A stretch of DNA of 42,372 nucleotides, taken from positions 1 to 42,372 of the forward strand of contig NZ_JANHDL010000017.1 in assembly GCF_024494655.1 (NCBI RefSeq), given 5' to 3'. Below, in pieces: positions 1-7,713 of this stretch. The notes under the pieces were generated by a model. The model worked only from the letters and a program-made list of their open reading frames with translations, was not told the origin of the DNA and made no database searches. The position numbers and the translations under genes were made by a program. Position 1 is the first letter of the stretch, and every line of letters begins with the position of its first letter. The stretch comes from Halorubrum laminariae (GTDB lineage: Archaea; Halobacteriota; Halobacteria; Halobacteriales; Haloferacaceae).

Positions 1-124
1 TGAGCCGACGCATAATTCGAGTTGAGGAGTCGTCGTTGTACACAGACACGACTTCCTCATTCCTTCCGAAAGATGCCTCGATAAGCCGCCGCTGTCACGC
101 GGTTTCTCGCTTAACTAAAGACGG

Positions 125-478
125 ATGGTTCGGGGCTTCCCGTCAGGAGTGTTTACCGAAGTCGTTGCAGAGGTTGCAGTCGAACGGTGGGAGATCGAAC
201 GTGACGGAGCGACACTTACAGTTCGGTGGTTCGCTGGAGAAGCGAGTGAGAGCAAGTCGGAGTTTTCGTTTCACTACAGTGATAGTGAGACCGACTTTGG
301 CTGGCACCACGAGCCGAACCCGCACGTCGACGGATGGGGGCACTTTCAGGAGCGAAGTGAGACTGGTGAGGAGGACTACTCCTACGAGACGTTCACTTTT
401 CCGTCTGAGAATCCGTCGCGACTTGTCTGGGAGATCATGAGCCACCTTTCGACACGACTTGGGTCCAAAAAATTGTGA
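125..478 (+). CDS. Small haloarchaeal hypothetical protein
   Basis: This 117-aa acidic protein has a central segment rich in aromatic residues and histidine (residues about 45-75, with FHYSD and HHEPNPHVDGWGHF). It recalls a widespread small haloarchaeal family with an FHYxE...PNPH core, or TumE-like toxins. I recognise the pattern but cannot name a function. Stops lie just upstream in this frame (TAA at 119-121), so the ATG at 125 is the only clear start. The family members I recall have a longer N-terminus, so this copy may be truncated at its 5' end. It faces the AbrB-type gene tail to tail, 22 bp away. It could be an orphaned half of a toxin-antitoxin pair, but nothing in the sequence proves that. 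Confidence 0.6.
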   Translation: MVRGFPSGVFTEVVAEVAVERWEIERDGATLTVRWFAGEASESKSEFSFHYSDSETDFGWHHEPNPHVDGWGHFQERSETGEEDYSYETFTFPSENPSRLVWEIMSHLSTRLGSKKL

Positions 479-500
479 ACTTAATTAACGCGAGCGGAAT

Positions 501-752
501 TCACTCGATGTCGACGCCCCAAGCTTCGTTGTCGCTGGTCACATCGGTCGGCTCCGTACCGGCGTAGCCGTCGAAGTCAGCGAACGTACCCGCTTGCTGT
601 TGAATGACACGCACGCGGATACTCCCGTCGTCTTCTAGGTGCCACCGGAGATGATCTCCATCTTCGATATCGAGTCCACGCCGAATCTGGGCAGGGATGC
701 TTGCTTGGTTCCCAGATACCTTGCTCTCAGCGTCAATCCTATCGCTGCTCAT
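501..752 (-). CDS. AbrB/MazE/SpoVT-type DNA-binding protein
   Basis: This 83-aa protein has the swapped-hairpin AbrB core at residues about 8-45 (SKVSGNQASIPAQIRRGLDI, then DGDHLRW and IRVRV). In this family the core binds DNA as a dimer. The C-terminal 30 residues are acidic and unstructured, as in antitoxins of VapB/MazE type, where the tail wraps a partner toxin. No PIN-domain or MazF-like toxin gene is adjacent, so it may be an orphan antitoxin or a solitary regulator. The start is placed at the ATG at 750-752; the longer frame upstream uses a weak start and has no conserved residues. The first gene in the window converges on it. Confidence 0.75.
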   Translation of the reverse strand: MSSDRIDAESKVSGNQASIPAQIRRGLDIEDGDHLRWHLEDDGSIRVRVIQQQAGTFADFDGYAGTEPTDVTSDNEAWGVDIE

Positions 753-822
753 GTCTCTCAGTAGAAAACCGTGCGTAAAAATCTCGTGTGCCGTCACACT
801 ACCCACAGAACAGAGTGGTGTG

Positions 823-1419
823 CTATGGGTGGTTTGAGCACTCCGCCGACGGACAGCCGCCGTTGTGAAGGTAGATCAGCAAGTTGGTCTCGGTCTGGCA
901 ATCCAGACACAGCGCCGTGGCATCAACCTCAATCCTCGGTGCAGGTCCCTCGACATCGCCTCGTTGGATCAATTGGGTAGCTGTCCCCCGAGAGACCTTC
1001 ACTACGCGAGCGTGGAGTTTGCGGAGGTCGTCGATGCGTTGGGACTTGGTCTTGACAGAGTCCGGCTTCTCAACTTCCCGGATCTCTCTCAGGTACGTAT
1101 GCACGGATTGGTAAGAGACGAGATCGTGCTTGACCTCGCTCAGATCGACATCACGATCGCCGAACTCTGTCTCTGTGAAGCGTGCGTCATCTGTCTGGAG
1201 TTTTTCGGCAATCGATTCGACGACTTCACGATCAAGGATGATGCCGGCGTTCCGGAGGGCAATATCGACAATCTGGAAGTTGAAGTACGCTGCGAGTTCG
1301 CGAACCGATTTATCTGGACCGTCTCCGATCCAGTAGGCGACCAGTTCGTCTCCAATCTCTTCGACGCCGTATTTCTGTGCAATACGTTCGATCTTCTGCT
1401 GTTGTGGTGTCTCACTCAT
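823..1419 (-). CDS. RdfA-like protein (paralogue 1)
   Basis: This 198-aa protein matches the haloarchaeal rod-determining factor RdfA family. It has KIERIAQKYG at the N-terminus, SVRELAAYFN near residue 40, the central SYQSVHTYL, and a C-terminal zinc-ribbon-like element (CLDC and then CPSAEC) with GGC before the end. RdfA of Haloferax volcanii is required for rod-shaped cells. Many haloarchaea carry extra paralogues on plasmids with no assigned role, and this looks like one of those. The ATG at 1417-1419 is chosen because it aligns exactly with paralogue 2 (2410-3006), also 198 aa and roughly half identical by eye. Upstream in-frame codons would translate the leader hairpin. The gene is divergent from the two-gene operon at 1603. 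Confidence 0.8.
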   Translation of the reverse strand: MSETPQQQKIERIAQKYGVEEIGDELVAYWIGDGPDKSVRELAAYFNFQIVDIALRNAGIILDREVVESIAEKLQTDDARFTETEFGDRDVDLSEVKHDLVSYQSVHTYLREIREVEKPDSVKTKSQRIDDLRKLHARVVKVSRGTATQLIQRGDVEGPAPRIEVDATALCLDCQTETNLLIYLHNGGCPSAECSNHP

Positions 1420-1525
1420 GGATGTGTACGAGTACGGCCACCGCGAGCGCTCGTACACACACCCATTGGAGCCCATCTGTTCTATCTGTCCTGCGCACAA
1501 ACCCATCAATATACATATGTATGAG
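1420..1525 (-). promoter_or_regulatory. Promoter and hairpin leader of RdfA-like gene 1
   Basis: On the minus strand an AT-rich TATA-like stretch (about 1503-1520) precedes a 19-bp segment, plus-strand ctatctgtcctgcgcacaa at 1482-1500. The same 19 bases occur upstream of the second RdfA-like gene. Between it and the start codon is a perfect 10-bp inverted repeat, tgtgtacgag (1423-1432) and ctcgtacaca (1450-1459), with a 17-base loop. It ends 3 bases before the ATG. The shared segment sits where transcription should start, so both the start region and a leader hairpin would be common to the paralogues. Confidence 0.55.
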
Positions 1526-1602
1526 GCGATGGTCGATGTCAAGATCGCTGCGGACCGCGTTTGTGATGCTTGATTGGTGGGCCCTTTTCGCCCGCGTGAA
1601 AA

Positions 1603-1884
1603 ATGAATAAACACGATCAGGACATTGATGACCTTGAGCAGTCGCCCACACCCTCACTGCTTTCCCGGGCAGTGATCGCAGACGCCGGCTTCGAGCTGTC
1701 TCTCGAGCCAGCAACGGGCCCTGCACGCAAACTTCGCGTGCGGCCACATACAGAAAATCGGAGTTGGTGGCTTGTCGAACATACCCAGAATACAGACGGG
1801 TGCTGGCGCGTCGCTGGTGTTGAACCGCTCGCAAATGCCGGCCTCACCGCCCTTGCAGCAACTCACGAAGATACCAATGAGTGA
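1603..1884 (+). CDS. Hypothetical 93-aa protein, first gene of a two-gene operon
   Basis: The product is small and acidic with no domain I can name. It has a central basic patch (residues about 40-47, ARKLRVRPHT) and two Trp pairs (SWWLVEH and CWRVAGVE) that could form a small beta sheet. The last 8 bases overlap the start of the next gene (ATG at 1877), so the two are probably translationally coupled. The gene is divergent from RdfA-like gene 1 and shares the 183-bp intergenic region with it. Together with the downstream winged-helix gene it is bracketed by two RdfA-like genes, which suggests one small regulatory module. The coding assignment rests mainly on the overlap and the even, acidic composition. 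Confidence 0.6.
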   Translation: MNKHDQDIDDLEQSPTPSLLSRAVIADAGFELSLEPATGPARKLRVRPHTENRSWWLVEHTQNTDGCWRVAGVEPLANAGLTALAATHEDTNE

Positions 1885-2245
1885 CACGTTATCCCGTGAT
1901 CAGTTTCAGCTCCCATCAGATGAAAACATCTACCAGCTGCTCTCTGGTGCCCGCCGCCGCCAAACGATCTGGTGTCTCGCAATTGCCGATACGTGGGAGA
2001 TGCCACTGCGGCAAATGGCTTTACACGTGGCTGCGCACAACCAAAACGAATCTACGGCTGAACTTCCACGAAGCGAGGTCACGGAGATGTACCACAGTCT
2101 GAAACGCGATCACATCGGACATCTAGTGTCACTTGACGTACTTACCATTCAAGAGGACAACATCATCAGTCCCGGTCCGGCCTTCTTCGACATCCTTCCG
2201 GTTCTCATCCGTACTCAAACGTGGGAGTGGAAATATAATCGCTAG
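1877..2245 (+). CDS. DUF7344-like winged-helix protein
   Basis: This 122-aa protein resembles the haloarchaeal DUF7344 winged-helix family: IYQLLSGARRRQTIWCLA at the N-terminus, a long middle helix, then VTEMYHSLKRDHIGHLVSLD followed by a short wing and a VLTIQEDN strand. Family members are predicted DNA-binding regulators that are small and plasmid- or island-borne. The ATG at 1877 overlaps the stop of the preceding gene by 8 bp, consistent with coupling. Longer in-frame starts lie inside the upstream gene and add no conserved sequence. It converges on RdfA-like gene 2. It might regulate the flanking RdfA-like genes, but no target is shown. Confidence 0.7.
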   Translation: MSDTLSRDQFQLPSDENIYQLLSGARRRQTIWCLAIADTWEMPLRQMALHVAAHNQNESTAELPRSEVTEMYHSLKRDHIGHLVSLDVLTIQEDNIISPGPAFFDILPVLIRTQTWEWKYNR

Positions 2246-2337
2246 CTGGACTACCACCCACTCTTGACAACAGTGGAGCAACTGAGCGTAGAGGGAATAT
2301 CCAGCCGTGCCATCGAATGGTGGACTGTGACAGGTAG

Positions 2338-2372
2338 TGGTGGATTCATCCACGCCCTAAAGCGGGAGGCTT
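2338..2372. other. TTCA-loop hairpin, possible IS200/IS605 end remnant
   Basis: A short perfect hairpin, gtgga-TTCA-tccac (2340-2353), is followed directly by a second stem-like stretch (ccctaaagcggg). Compact hairpins of this type occur at the right ends of haloarchaeal IS200/IS605 (IS1341-type) elements. No tnpA or tnpB frame is present here. The identification is by resemblance only. Confidence 0.3.
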
Positions 2373-2409
2373 TCTCCTCGATTCTCCGTAAGTTGCTCAA
2401 TGGCTTCCA

Positions 2410-3006
2410 CTATGCGTTGCTTTTGCACTCCGGCGATGGACACCCACCATTCTTGAGGTAGCGCAACAGGTCTGTTGTGGTGTTACAGGCTGGGCACATC
2501 GCGGTGACATCGATGTTGATGTTCGGTGCAGGGCTATCGACATCGTCCCGCGCAATGAGCGTGGACACTGTCTGGGAATCGACGACTTCCACGCGACCCC
2601 GAAGCTTCCTGACATCGTTGATTATCTGCGCTGTATTTCGGACTTCCTCCGTGTACTCCTCATTCCGGATGTCACAGAGGTAGTTATGGACGGACTGGTA
2701 GGTCACCAGATCGTCTCCAACCGCCCTTAGGTCAACGTCACGGTTCATGAATGCCGATGCTGTGATCGAGCTTGGATCATCTGCAAGCTGTTCAGCGACC
2801 GACTTGACGACATCACGATCAAGGATGACACCGGCCTCGCGAAGTGCGGCATCTGTGACTTGCAAATTGAAGTATGCTGCGAGCTCTCGGATGGATTTGT
2901 CCGACTGCTTCGATCCCCAATTGTCGACTAACTCGTTTTCAATTCCATCAAGATTGTATTTCTGTGCAACGCGTTCGATTTTATGTTGCGATGTTTGACT
3001 ACTCAT
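2410..3006 (-). CDS. RdfA-like protein (paralogue 2)
   Basis: This 198-aa protein is a second copy of the family at 823-1419. It carries KIERVAQKYN at the N-terminus, SIRELAAYFN, the TYQSVHNYL core, and a C-terminal zinc-ribbon-like pair (CPAC and CPSPEC). Both cysteine pairs are intact. The two paralogues have the same length and matched motifs but have diverged over much of their length, so this is not a recent duplication. The start is the ATG at 3004-3006, five bases from a leader hairpin like that of paralogue 1. The founding family member governs cell shape in Haloferax volcanii; a role for these island copies is unknown. Confidence 0.8.
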   Translation of the reverse strand: MSSQTSQHKIERVAQKYNLDGIENELVDNWGSKQSDKSIRELAAYFNLQVTDAALREAGVILDRDVVKSVAEQLADDPSSITASAFMNRDVDLRAVGDDLVTYQSVHNYLCDIRNEEYTEEVRNTAQIINDVRKLRGRVEVVDSQTVSTLIARDDVDSPAPNINIDVTAMCPACNTTTDLLRYLKNGGCPSPECKSNA

Positions 3007-3110
3007 GAATCGTGCGAGCGATGTCGTGAGCGGCTCGCTCGCACAGATATTCTTTGGGCCCTTTGTGCCCTATCTGTCCTGCGCACAATTCTGTCATAGT
3101 ACAAATATGA
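3007..3110 (-). promoter_or_regulatory. Promoter and hairpin leader of RdfA-like gene 2
   Basis: A perfect 10-bp inverted repeat, gtgcgagcga (3012-3021) and tcgctcgcac (3035-3044), ends five bases before the start codon. Beyond it the 19-bp plus-strand sequence ctatctgtcctgcgcacaa recurs at 3070-3088, identical to 1482-1500. An AT-rich TATA-like stretch follows at about 3093-3110. The stem bases differ from those of paralogue 1 while the stem length and position are kept, which suggests that the structure matters. Confidence 0.55.
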
Positions 3111-3267
3111 ATCAGTTTGATGAGGAAGGATGCAGCGACTAGAGTCAAACTCGTACAAGCCTCTGTGAAACGTCACAATCTCTCCCTCGGGGGGATTCAC
3201 ACCAGCTACTGTCGGCGATTTCAACACCGAGCTCGTTTGTCGTGAACCGTGAATTTCCAGAGAATTA

Positions 3268-3310
3268 ATTAACCAACAAGATTGGCAATAACGACTTCTT
3301 GTTGGTTAAT
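3268..3310. repeat. TTAACCAACA palindrome, copy 1
   Basis: A 13-bp perfect inverted repeat, attaaccaacaag (3268-3280) and cttgttggttaat (3298-3310), encloses a 17-bp spacer. The shared core TTAACCAACA...TGTTGGTTAA spans 41 bp, as in copy 2 (13840-13880), and is one base shorter in copy 3 (35439-35478). Spacer sequences are not conserved. It lies 261 bp upstream of RdfA-like gene 2 with no intact gene on its right. Half-site centres are about 31 bp apart, near three helical turns. Confidence 0.8.
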
Positions 3311-3718
3311 ACTGGACCGATTCTTGTTCCAAACTGTCCCGTCGCGACAGACAGTCGTCCCGACAATGAATGTCCAGTATGTAGTTACGGAGAATCAAGG
3401 AGAAAGCCTCGCGGTTCAGCGCGGGGATGAATCCGACAATTCTCTACAGCAACCACGATCTTCTGGTCGGGTGTTTTATGTGAGTGTTTGTCGTACCAAT
3501 AGTTATCCGAGGCGGTCTATCCGCCCACTTAATCGGACAATATCGGGATTCCCGACCACACACAGAAAGCACCCTTTCTGTTGTAGTGTTCGGGTACAGT
3601 AAGAAGTACCTCTGAATCCCATGCCGAGATAGGAGTAACAGCTGACTGGCACAGCCAGTAGCCGTCACCGGGACAGCTACAAACCGTAAACACCCCAACC
3701 CAGCGGTGCGGGGCCGTG
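3311..3718. other. Gene-free debris with a TTCA-loop hairpin
   Basis: I see no convincing gene here; the open frames have erratic composition and no recognisable motif. At 3407-3426 there is a 7-bp hairpin, cctcgcg with loop GTTCAG and cgcgggg (one G:T pair). It resembles the terminal hairpins of haloarchaeal IS200/IS605 elements, so the stretch is probably insertion-sequence residue. Confidence 0.35.
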
Positions 3719-3752
3719 GGAATCTTCGCCCTTCAGGGCGGAGAGGATGTCA
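3719..3752. other. TTCA-loop hairpin fused to a permease stub
   Basis: The hairpin cgccc-TTCA-gggcg (3727-3740) is followed by gaggatgtca. The combination resembles the right end of haloarchaeal IS1341-type (TnpB) elements. It sits directly against the broken SLC13 gene, so it probably marks the insertion or deletion point that truncated that gene. No transposase frame remains. Confidence 0.4.
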
Positions 3753-3754
3753 AG

Positions 3755-3907
3755 AGTTTCATCACGCTGGTGGGCTACCAGACGAACCTCATGGTGTATG
3801 GCTCCGGTGGGTATGCGTTCACCGACTTACTGCGGGTGGACGACCCGCTCCAACTACTCCCCGCCGTCGCCGCAACGGCGGGTATCGCCGTCATCTGGGG
3901 CGTCTAA
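3755..3907 (+). pseudogene. C-terminal remnant of an SLC13-family permease
   Basis: About 50 codons in one frame end at TAA (3905-3907). They encode the last loop and transmembrane helix of a sodium/anion permease of the SLC13 (DASS/CitT) family: VGYQTNLMVYGSGGYAFTDL is the family's conserved C-terminal loop, followed by a hydrophobic helix ending in AVIWGV. Full-length members have about 450-600 residues, so over 85% of the gene is missing. A hairpin resembling an IS200/IS605 end abuts it on the 5' side, the likely cause of truncation. No promoter is visible and it is unlikely to be translated. Confidence 0.75.
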
Positions 3908-4253
3908 GTGAGACATGTGACTGCATACGCGCCTCAAGCGCGGGAGTAGTCCATGAGCGTAAGACGACTCACATCGATGAAACGGGTGAATGGCGTCTAG
4001 ACGGAGCAGCACGGAACACACAAGCCGAAAAGTATTCCCGGAGTGGCGCTGGTAGGTGTTTTAGGGACAGTTGGTCCCTGACAGAGGTGGCAGACATCCC
4101 CTGCCTGCATGCGACCACCTCTGTGCTCCCTTTCCATCCTTCAGCTCGTGGTGTCGACTGTCAACGTAATTCTGGCTCAATGACTGCGATCTGCGCTACT
4201 TCCCCTTACGGAGAGAGGATGTCACAATATCGACGCTAGTTCACGTCGGGTAC
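3908..4253. other. Gene-free stretch downstream of the permease stub
   Basis: No supportable gene. A short hairpin gcgc-ctcaa-gcgc lies at about 3930-3942 and is followed by gggagtag, again like an IS200/IS605-type end. Near 4211-4226 the string gagaggatgtca echoes the sequence beside the hairpin at 3741-3752. This is probably degraded mobile-element DNA. Confidence 0.3.
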
Positions 4254-5924
4254 TCACTGACAGACGCTTGTGGGTGTGACTGTCCCAGAAACGGCAGTAC
4301 AGTCAGAAACGGTGGCTGCACTCTGTGTTTTAATCGTCACATCACCCTCAATGGTTGCATCGTCGAGTATGATATCCACTTCACTCTGCGTCTCAACCGT
4401 CACATCTCCAGTGAGTGTTGCCCCACGCATGTCGATGGTCACATTACTTTGAGTGTCGATAGTGAGATCGCCGTCGAGTTCTGAATTCTCGACAGAAACA
4501 CTCACCGCACTCTGCGTGTCAATATTCACATCCGATCCCACAATAGAACTCTCGGAAACGTCCAGATCGACTTGGCTGTTGTTCGCCACCTGAATGCCTC
4601 TGGAGTTGCTATCAGTTAGGGTGATTGCAACTTGACCACCAGCGTCAACAACAGCAATCTCACCATCGATCGTGGCTCCTCCTCCTGCTGAAATATTCAC
4701 CTGACCAGAGGAATCGACGGTAAGGGGGCCGACTGTTGAGTTTTGATCTGTATTGAAGTCTACTTGACCAGAGGCCGTTATCGATATTGGGCCGCTGACT
4801 GACGCACCAGCCACCCTATTAAACTTGACTTGCCCCTTAGAATCCACGCTGATTGCCCCCGTCGTTGCCGACAATTCATTGAACCCCACTTGATTTGAGG
4901 CCTTGATGGAGATGTCTCCAACTGAAGATTCGTTGACTTCGTTAAATTTGACCTGTCCTTTCGCATCGATAGTCAACGGTCCCGTTGTGGAATCGACCAA
5001 CTCCGCAACTGTCACTTGATCTGTTGAAGTGACCGACACTGCACCGTCAAGCTCTGCGCCTGTTGCTGATAGTGTGACCTGCCCTGCGTCGCTGATGCAC
5101 ACGCCATTGGAGATCGTACTACTCACTTCACAATCAACTGCTGAGGATGAACTTAGTGTGACCCCATTTTCAATGGCTGTGTTATTCTTCACAGACAGGT
5201 CAATTTGACTTGGTGTGTCGATTTTGAGATACTCACGGATCAGTGCATTGCCGCGGAGCCTGACTCTAGCTTGGCTCTTCGAGCGGAATTCAACGGCACC
5301 GCCGATCGTCGTGTTTCCAGCAAGTGTCTCGTTAATCTGGCCAGATCGATCGATGACGACACTACAGTCGCTCTGTCTCTTCGGTAGTGAATTGATGACA
5401 CAGCCAGATGGCAACTGTCGTTCGGCACAGACACCCGCTGTCTGACACTCAACCTGAACCGATCGGGTGAGTGCAACATCTTGGTTTGGCCCTGATGCTG
5501 TTACGGTGATATCAACTGTACCGCTGCTATCACAGGCGAGTGTGGCCGTTACATCACCCGTTTCACCGACACTAAGCCGCTCTGGTGCGTCAACACTGCC
5601 CGGTTGTACCGGTCCAGATGAGCTGGCAATCTGTGCAGACAGTGATGTTAGGGGCTCGTCAAACTGGTTTGTGAGTTGTACCAACGTAACGGTGTCTCCA
5701 TCAGCACCCCGCACGGAACCAGTCGCCACGCCTAAAAATGCACGTTCATCACGCACAGAAGAGACCGCAAACTCACGACTCGCATCAACCACATCAAATG
5801 CGCCCGTACCCTGAAGCCCTGCAGCACTGAGTCCCCCAGCAGCGAGCACACCGAGAATGGTCCGGCGACTCACGATACTGCCTGAGTTGCCACGCGTCCG
5901 GTCCCGATTACGTTTGCGTCCCAT
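4254..5924 (-). CDS. Tat-exported repeat protein, probable beta-solenoid
   Basis: This 556-aa protein starts with a twin-arginine signal: SRRTILG near residue 20, then a hydrophobic Ala/Gly segment ending about residue 45. The N-terminal third resembles small haloarchaeal exported proteins with a beta-sandwich-like domain (to about residue 150). From about residue 165 to the end it is built of imperfect 22-24-residue repeats, each with a GQV, NQV or SQV-like turn followed by a short strand and a return strand (for example KGQVKFNE and TQSEVDII). This periodicity fits a beta-helix or solenoid with a polar ladder. It is probably a cell-surface or secreted protein. The ATG at 5922-5924 is preferred over the GTG three codons upstream. 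Four cysteines near residues 160-190 may form disulfides. Ligand unknown. Confidence 0.75.
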   Translation of the reverse strand: MGRKRNRDRTRGNSGSIVSRRTILGVLAAGGLSAAGLQGTGAFDVVDASREFAVSSVRDERAFLGVATGSVRGADGDTVTLVQLTNQFDEPLTSLSAQIASSSGPVQPGSVDAPERLSVGETGDVTATLACDSSGTVDITVTASGPNQDVALTRSVQVECQTAGVCAERQLPSGCVINSLPKRQSDCSVVIDRSGQINETLAGNTTIGGAVEFRSKSQARVRLRGNALIREYLKIDTPSQIDLSVKNNTAIENGVTLSSSSAVDCEVSSTISNGVCISDAGQVTLSATGAELDGAVSVTSTDQVTVAELVDSTTGPLTIDAKGQVKFNEVNESSVGDISIKASNQVGFNELSATTGAISVDSKGQVKFNRVAGASVSGPISITASGQVDFNTDQNSTVGPLTVDSSGQVNISAGGGATIDGEIAVVDAGGQVAITLTDSNSRGIQVANNSQVDLDVSESSIVGSDVNIDTQSAVSVSVENSELDGDLTIDTQSNVTIDMRGATLTGDVTVETQSEVDIILDDATIEGDVTIKTQSAATVSDCTAVSGTVTPTSVCQ

Positions 5925-6047
5925 GTAGCTCACCCTGCGTCTGATATGAGTTACCCCCCGTTATCCCACTCATGCGCAGTAGGGGATCTGGATCAGATAG
6001 ACGTTAATACGAGTACATGTAGCTCTGGTCATGGCTTGTATGTTGTG

Positions 6048-6599
6048 CTACTCTGTAGCAAGTCCAGCCGCCTTGAGTGCTGCCTCCCAACTCCCAAAGT
6101 TCGCGATGTAGGTTCCGGGACTGTATGGCCCCTGTTGTTGCATCTCTGTTGTTGTCGGGCGCCCATCAACGCTGTCTGCGAGGCGTTGAAGCTCTAAACA
6201 CAGCGTTGCATGGCCAATCTGTTGCCCGTTCGTTCGTGGCTCAAAGCCGGCTGCTTCGAGCGCAGCGTTCCACGACTCAAATGTGTTCAGATAGGTGCTT
6301 TGTGAGACAGCCCCATACTCGGTCATGTCGTTTGTGGTCGGCTTTCGCCCACATTGCTCGGCGACACGCTTGATCTCGGCGATAAGCTCTGATCGCGTAT
6401 ATGCATCGCGAGCAGGGCGTGGGTCATACCCCGCTGCCTCAATCGCTGCATTCCACGATTCAAACCGACGAACATACACCCAGATGCTGTATTCGCCTTC
6501 GGCGTTCATGTCTTGATATGATGGGGGTTTGTCCAACTCTGCGTTGAGACGGTGGATCTCATCCAGCAACTCTTGTGTTGAGGGTGTATCGCCGGTCAT
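6048..6599 (-). CDS. Homing-endonuclease-associated-repeat protein
   Basis: This 183-aa protein consists almost entirely of three repeats of about 55 residues (roughly 8-62, 68-120, 128-181). Each has a leading helix (ELLDEIHRL, ELIAEIKRV, LCLELQRLA), a central P-(S/T)-xx-(D/E)M motif, a Y..xF-(E/G)SW-x-A(A/L) segment and a closing AAG(Y/F/L). This is the pattern of homing-endonuclease-associated repeats (HNR type), which bind DNA next to nuclease domains. No LAGLIDADG, HNH or GIY-YIG nuclease is present, so it is a stand-alone array. Similar arrays are common in haloarchaea and are thought to be DNA-binding. It lies between two exported-protein genes on the same strand. Confidence 0.8.
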   Translation of the reverse strand: MTGDTPSTQELLDEIHRLNAELDKPPSYQDMNAEGEYSIWVYVRRFESWNAAIEAAGYDPRPARDAYTRSELIAEIKRVAEQCGRKPTTNDMTEYGAVSQSTYLNTFESWNAALEAAGFEPRTNGQQIGHATLCLELQRLADSVDGRPTTTEMQQQGPYSPGTYIANFGSWEAALKAAGLATE

Positions 6600-6665
6600 G
6601 AAGGGCTCTTAACCGAATCTGTATCAGCAGACGAATTGGTTCTTATTACTCTATTCAGGGATGGC

Positions 6666-7373
6666 TTAGCTCTGGGTAGTCTCAGCCGTTATCTCAAGTG
6701 TGTACTCTGTGGTTCCGCCCGGAAGTTCATATAATTCATTCAACAAATTAATCACCATCCCAAACGTGAATGACTCGCCGGGGGCAAGCGTTCCATCACT
6801 AATTCCCGTCGAACCCAAAATATCGGTTCCGTTACTCGGAGTTCCAGAATTCTCATCCGTGTCACTCACTGTGAAACCAAAGGTTGATTCCACCTCACCT
6901 GCGGTTAAACTACTGACACTCCCATTTTGATATTGGCTGTCATTTATGTTACCCGTGTCTAGGTTGGTCACTGCCATAGAGAGTGTGAGGCTATTCACAT
7001 TTTGGGTTCCATTATTCGTCACAGTCACTAGATTCTCGAACGTGGTTTTGGCGCGCTGATTGAGTCCGGTACCTGCATCATCAGCATCCTCATCGTCACC
7101 GCCATCGAGATTGATTACAATTGTCCCGTCAGTCTGCTGGACGTATTCGTTCTGATTTACCTGATCTTCATCGCCTATATTCGAGGGACTATCATCAGTA
7201 TCATCAGTGCGGTCAGCCGCTTGCAGCGATAAAAATGCAGATGCGTCACCACTGGTTGCGACATTCACGGTCCGCTCTGCTGACACAGATGTGAATGCAC
7301 CCGTCCCAAGGAGTGCACCGCCACCAGCAACTAAGCCACCAAGTCCGATCAGGACGCTACGTCGGTTTGCCAT
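6666..7373 (-). CDS. Exported DUF1102-like protein with twin-arginine signal
   Basis: This 235-aa protein has a short signal (NRRSVLIG then a Gly/Ala-rich core ending at GAFTSVSAERTV) typical of haloarchaeal DUF1102-like surface proteins. The mature part is acidic and Thr/Ser/Asn-rich with alternating strands, for example NLVTVTNNGTQNVNSLTLSM and a C-terminal YTLEITAET, and should fold as a beta sandwich. Relatives often occur next to SipW-type peptidases or in clusters; none is seen here. The ATG at 7371-7373 is well placed for the signal peptide. With the 4254-5924 protein it forms a pair of exported proteins in this segment. Function unknown. Confidence 0.75.
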   Translation of the reverse strand: MANRRSVLIGLGGLVAGGGALLGTGAFTSVSAERTVNVATSGDASAFLSLQAADRTDDTDDSPSNIGDEDQVNQNEYVQQTDGTIVINLDGGDDEDADDAGTGLNQRAKTTFENLVTVTNNGTQNVNSLTLSMAVTNLDTGNINDSQYQNGSVSSLTAGEVESTFGFTVSDTDENSGTPSNGTDILGSTGISDGTLAPGESFTFGMVINLLNELYELPGGTTEYTLEITAETTQS

Positions 7374-7713
7374 AACGGTTCCACATCATACCCCTGTCTA
7401 CTTTGTATTGGGGTGGTTTCAGTTGTTCAAGCAGAGCCAGAACAAGGAGATGGCACTGCTTGAAACCGATAGAACGCGGGTAGGATCCCCGTGGATTTGT
7501 CTGAATGCGGGTGATGGCATCGAACCACACAACCTTGCTGGGCATGAAGCTGGCCCCGTGTTCACCGAAAGGCCTCACTAGCAAACCTGACACCGACACA
7601 CCGTGCTGCGTCGCCATGCGCGTGATCAACGGATCATTGGTGCCCACCATGAGTCACGTACATCGTTTCGTGGTCGATACCCCCGAGGTCTGTGCGGGTG
7701 GATCTGTGGCCGA
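7374..7713. other. Intergenic stretch with an inverted repeat
   Basis: This gap should hold the promoter of the minus-strand exported-protein gene and the 3' end region of the 7714-10551 gene. A 9-bp inverted repeat, ttcaagcag (7426-7434) and ctgcttgaa (7456-7464), is present with a 21-bp spacer. I see no convincing gene. Confidence 0.4.

Noticed and set aside
865..1524. Long plus-strand frame opposite RdfA-like gene 1
   Set aside because: It lies antisense to a gene with clear family motifs, and its translation shows no motif and many Cys and Arg residues, typical of a shadow frame.
3268..3310. TTAACCAACA palindromes as terminators
   Set aside because: There is no T-run after the stem, the loop is 17-21 bases, and copies 2 and 3 lie upstream of genes.
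3706..4239. 177-aa plus-strand frame across the permease stub and debris
   Set aside because: Its translation is Arg/Gly-rich and patternless; the neighbouring frame carries the recognisable SLC13 C-terminus.
7426..7464. 9-bp inverted repeat as an IS end
   Set aside because: It is single, short and has no transposase or target duplication nearby.
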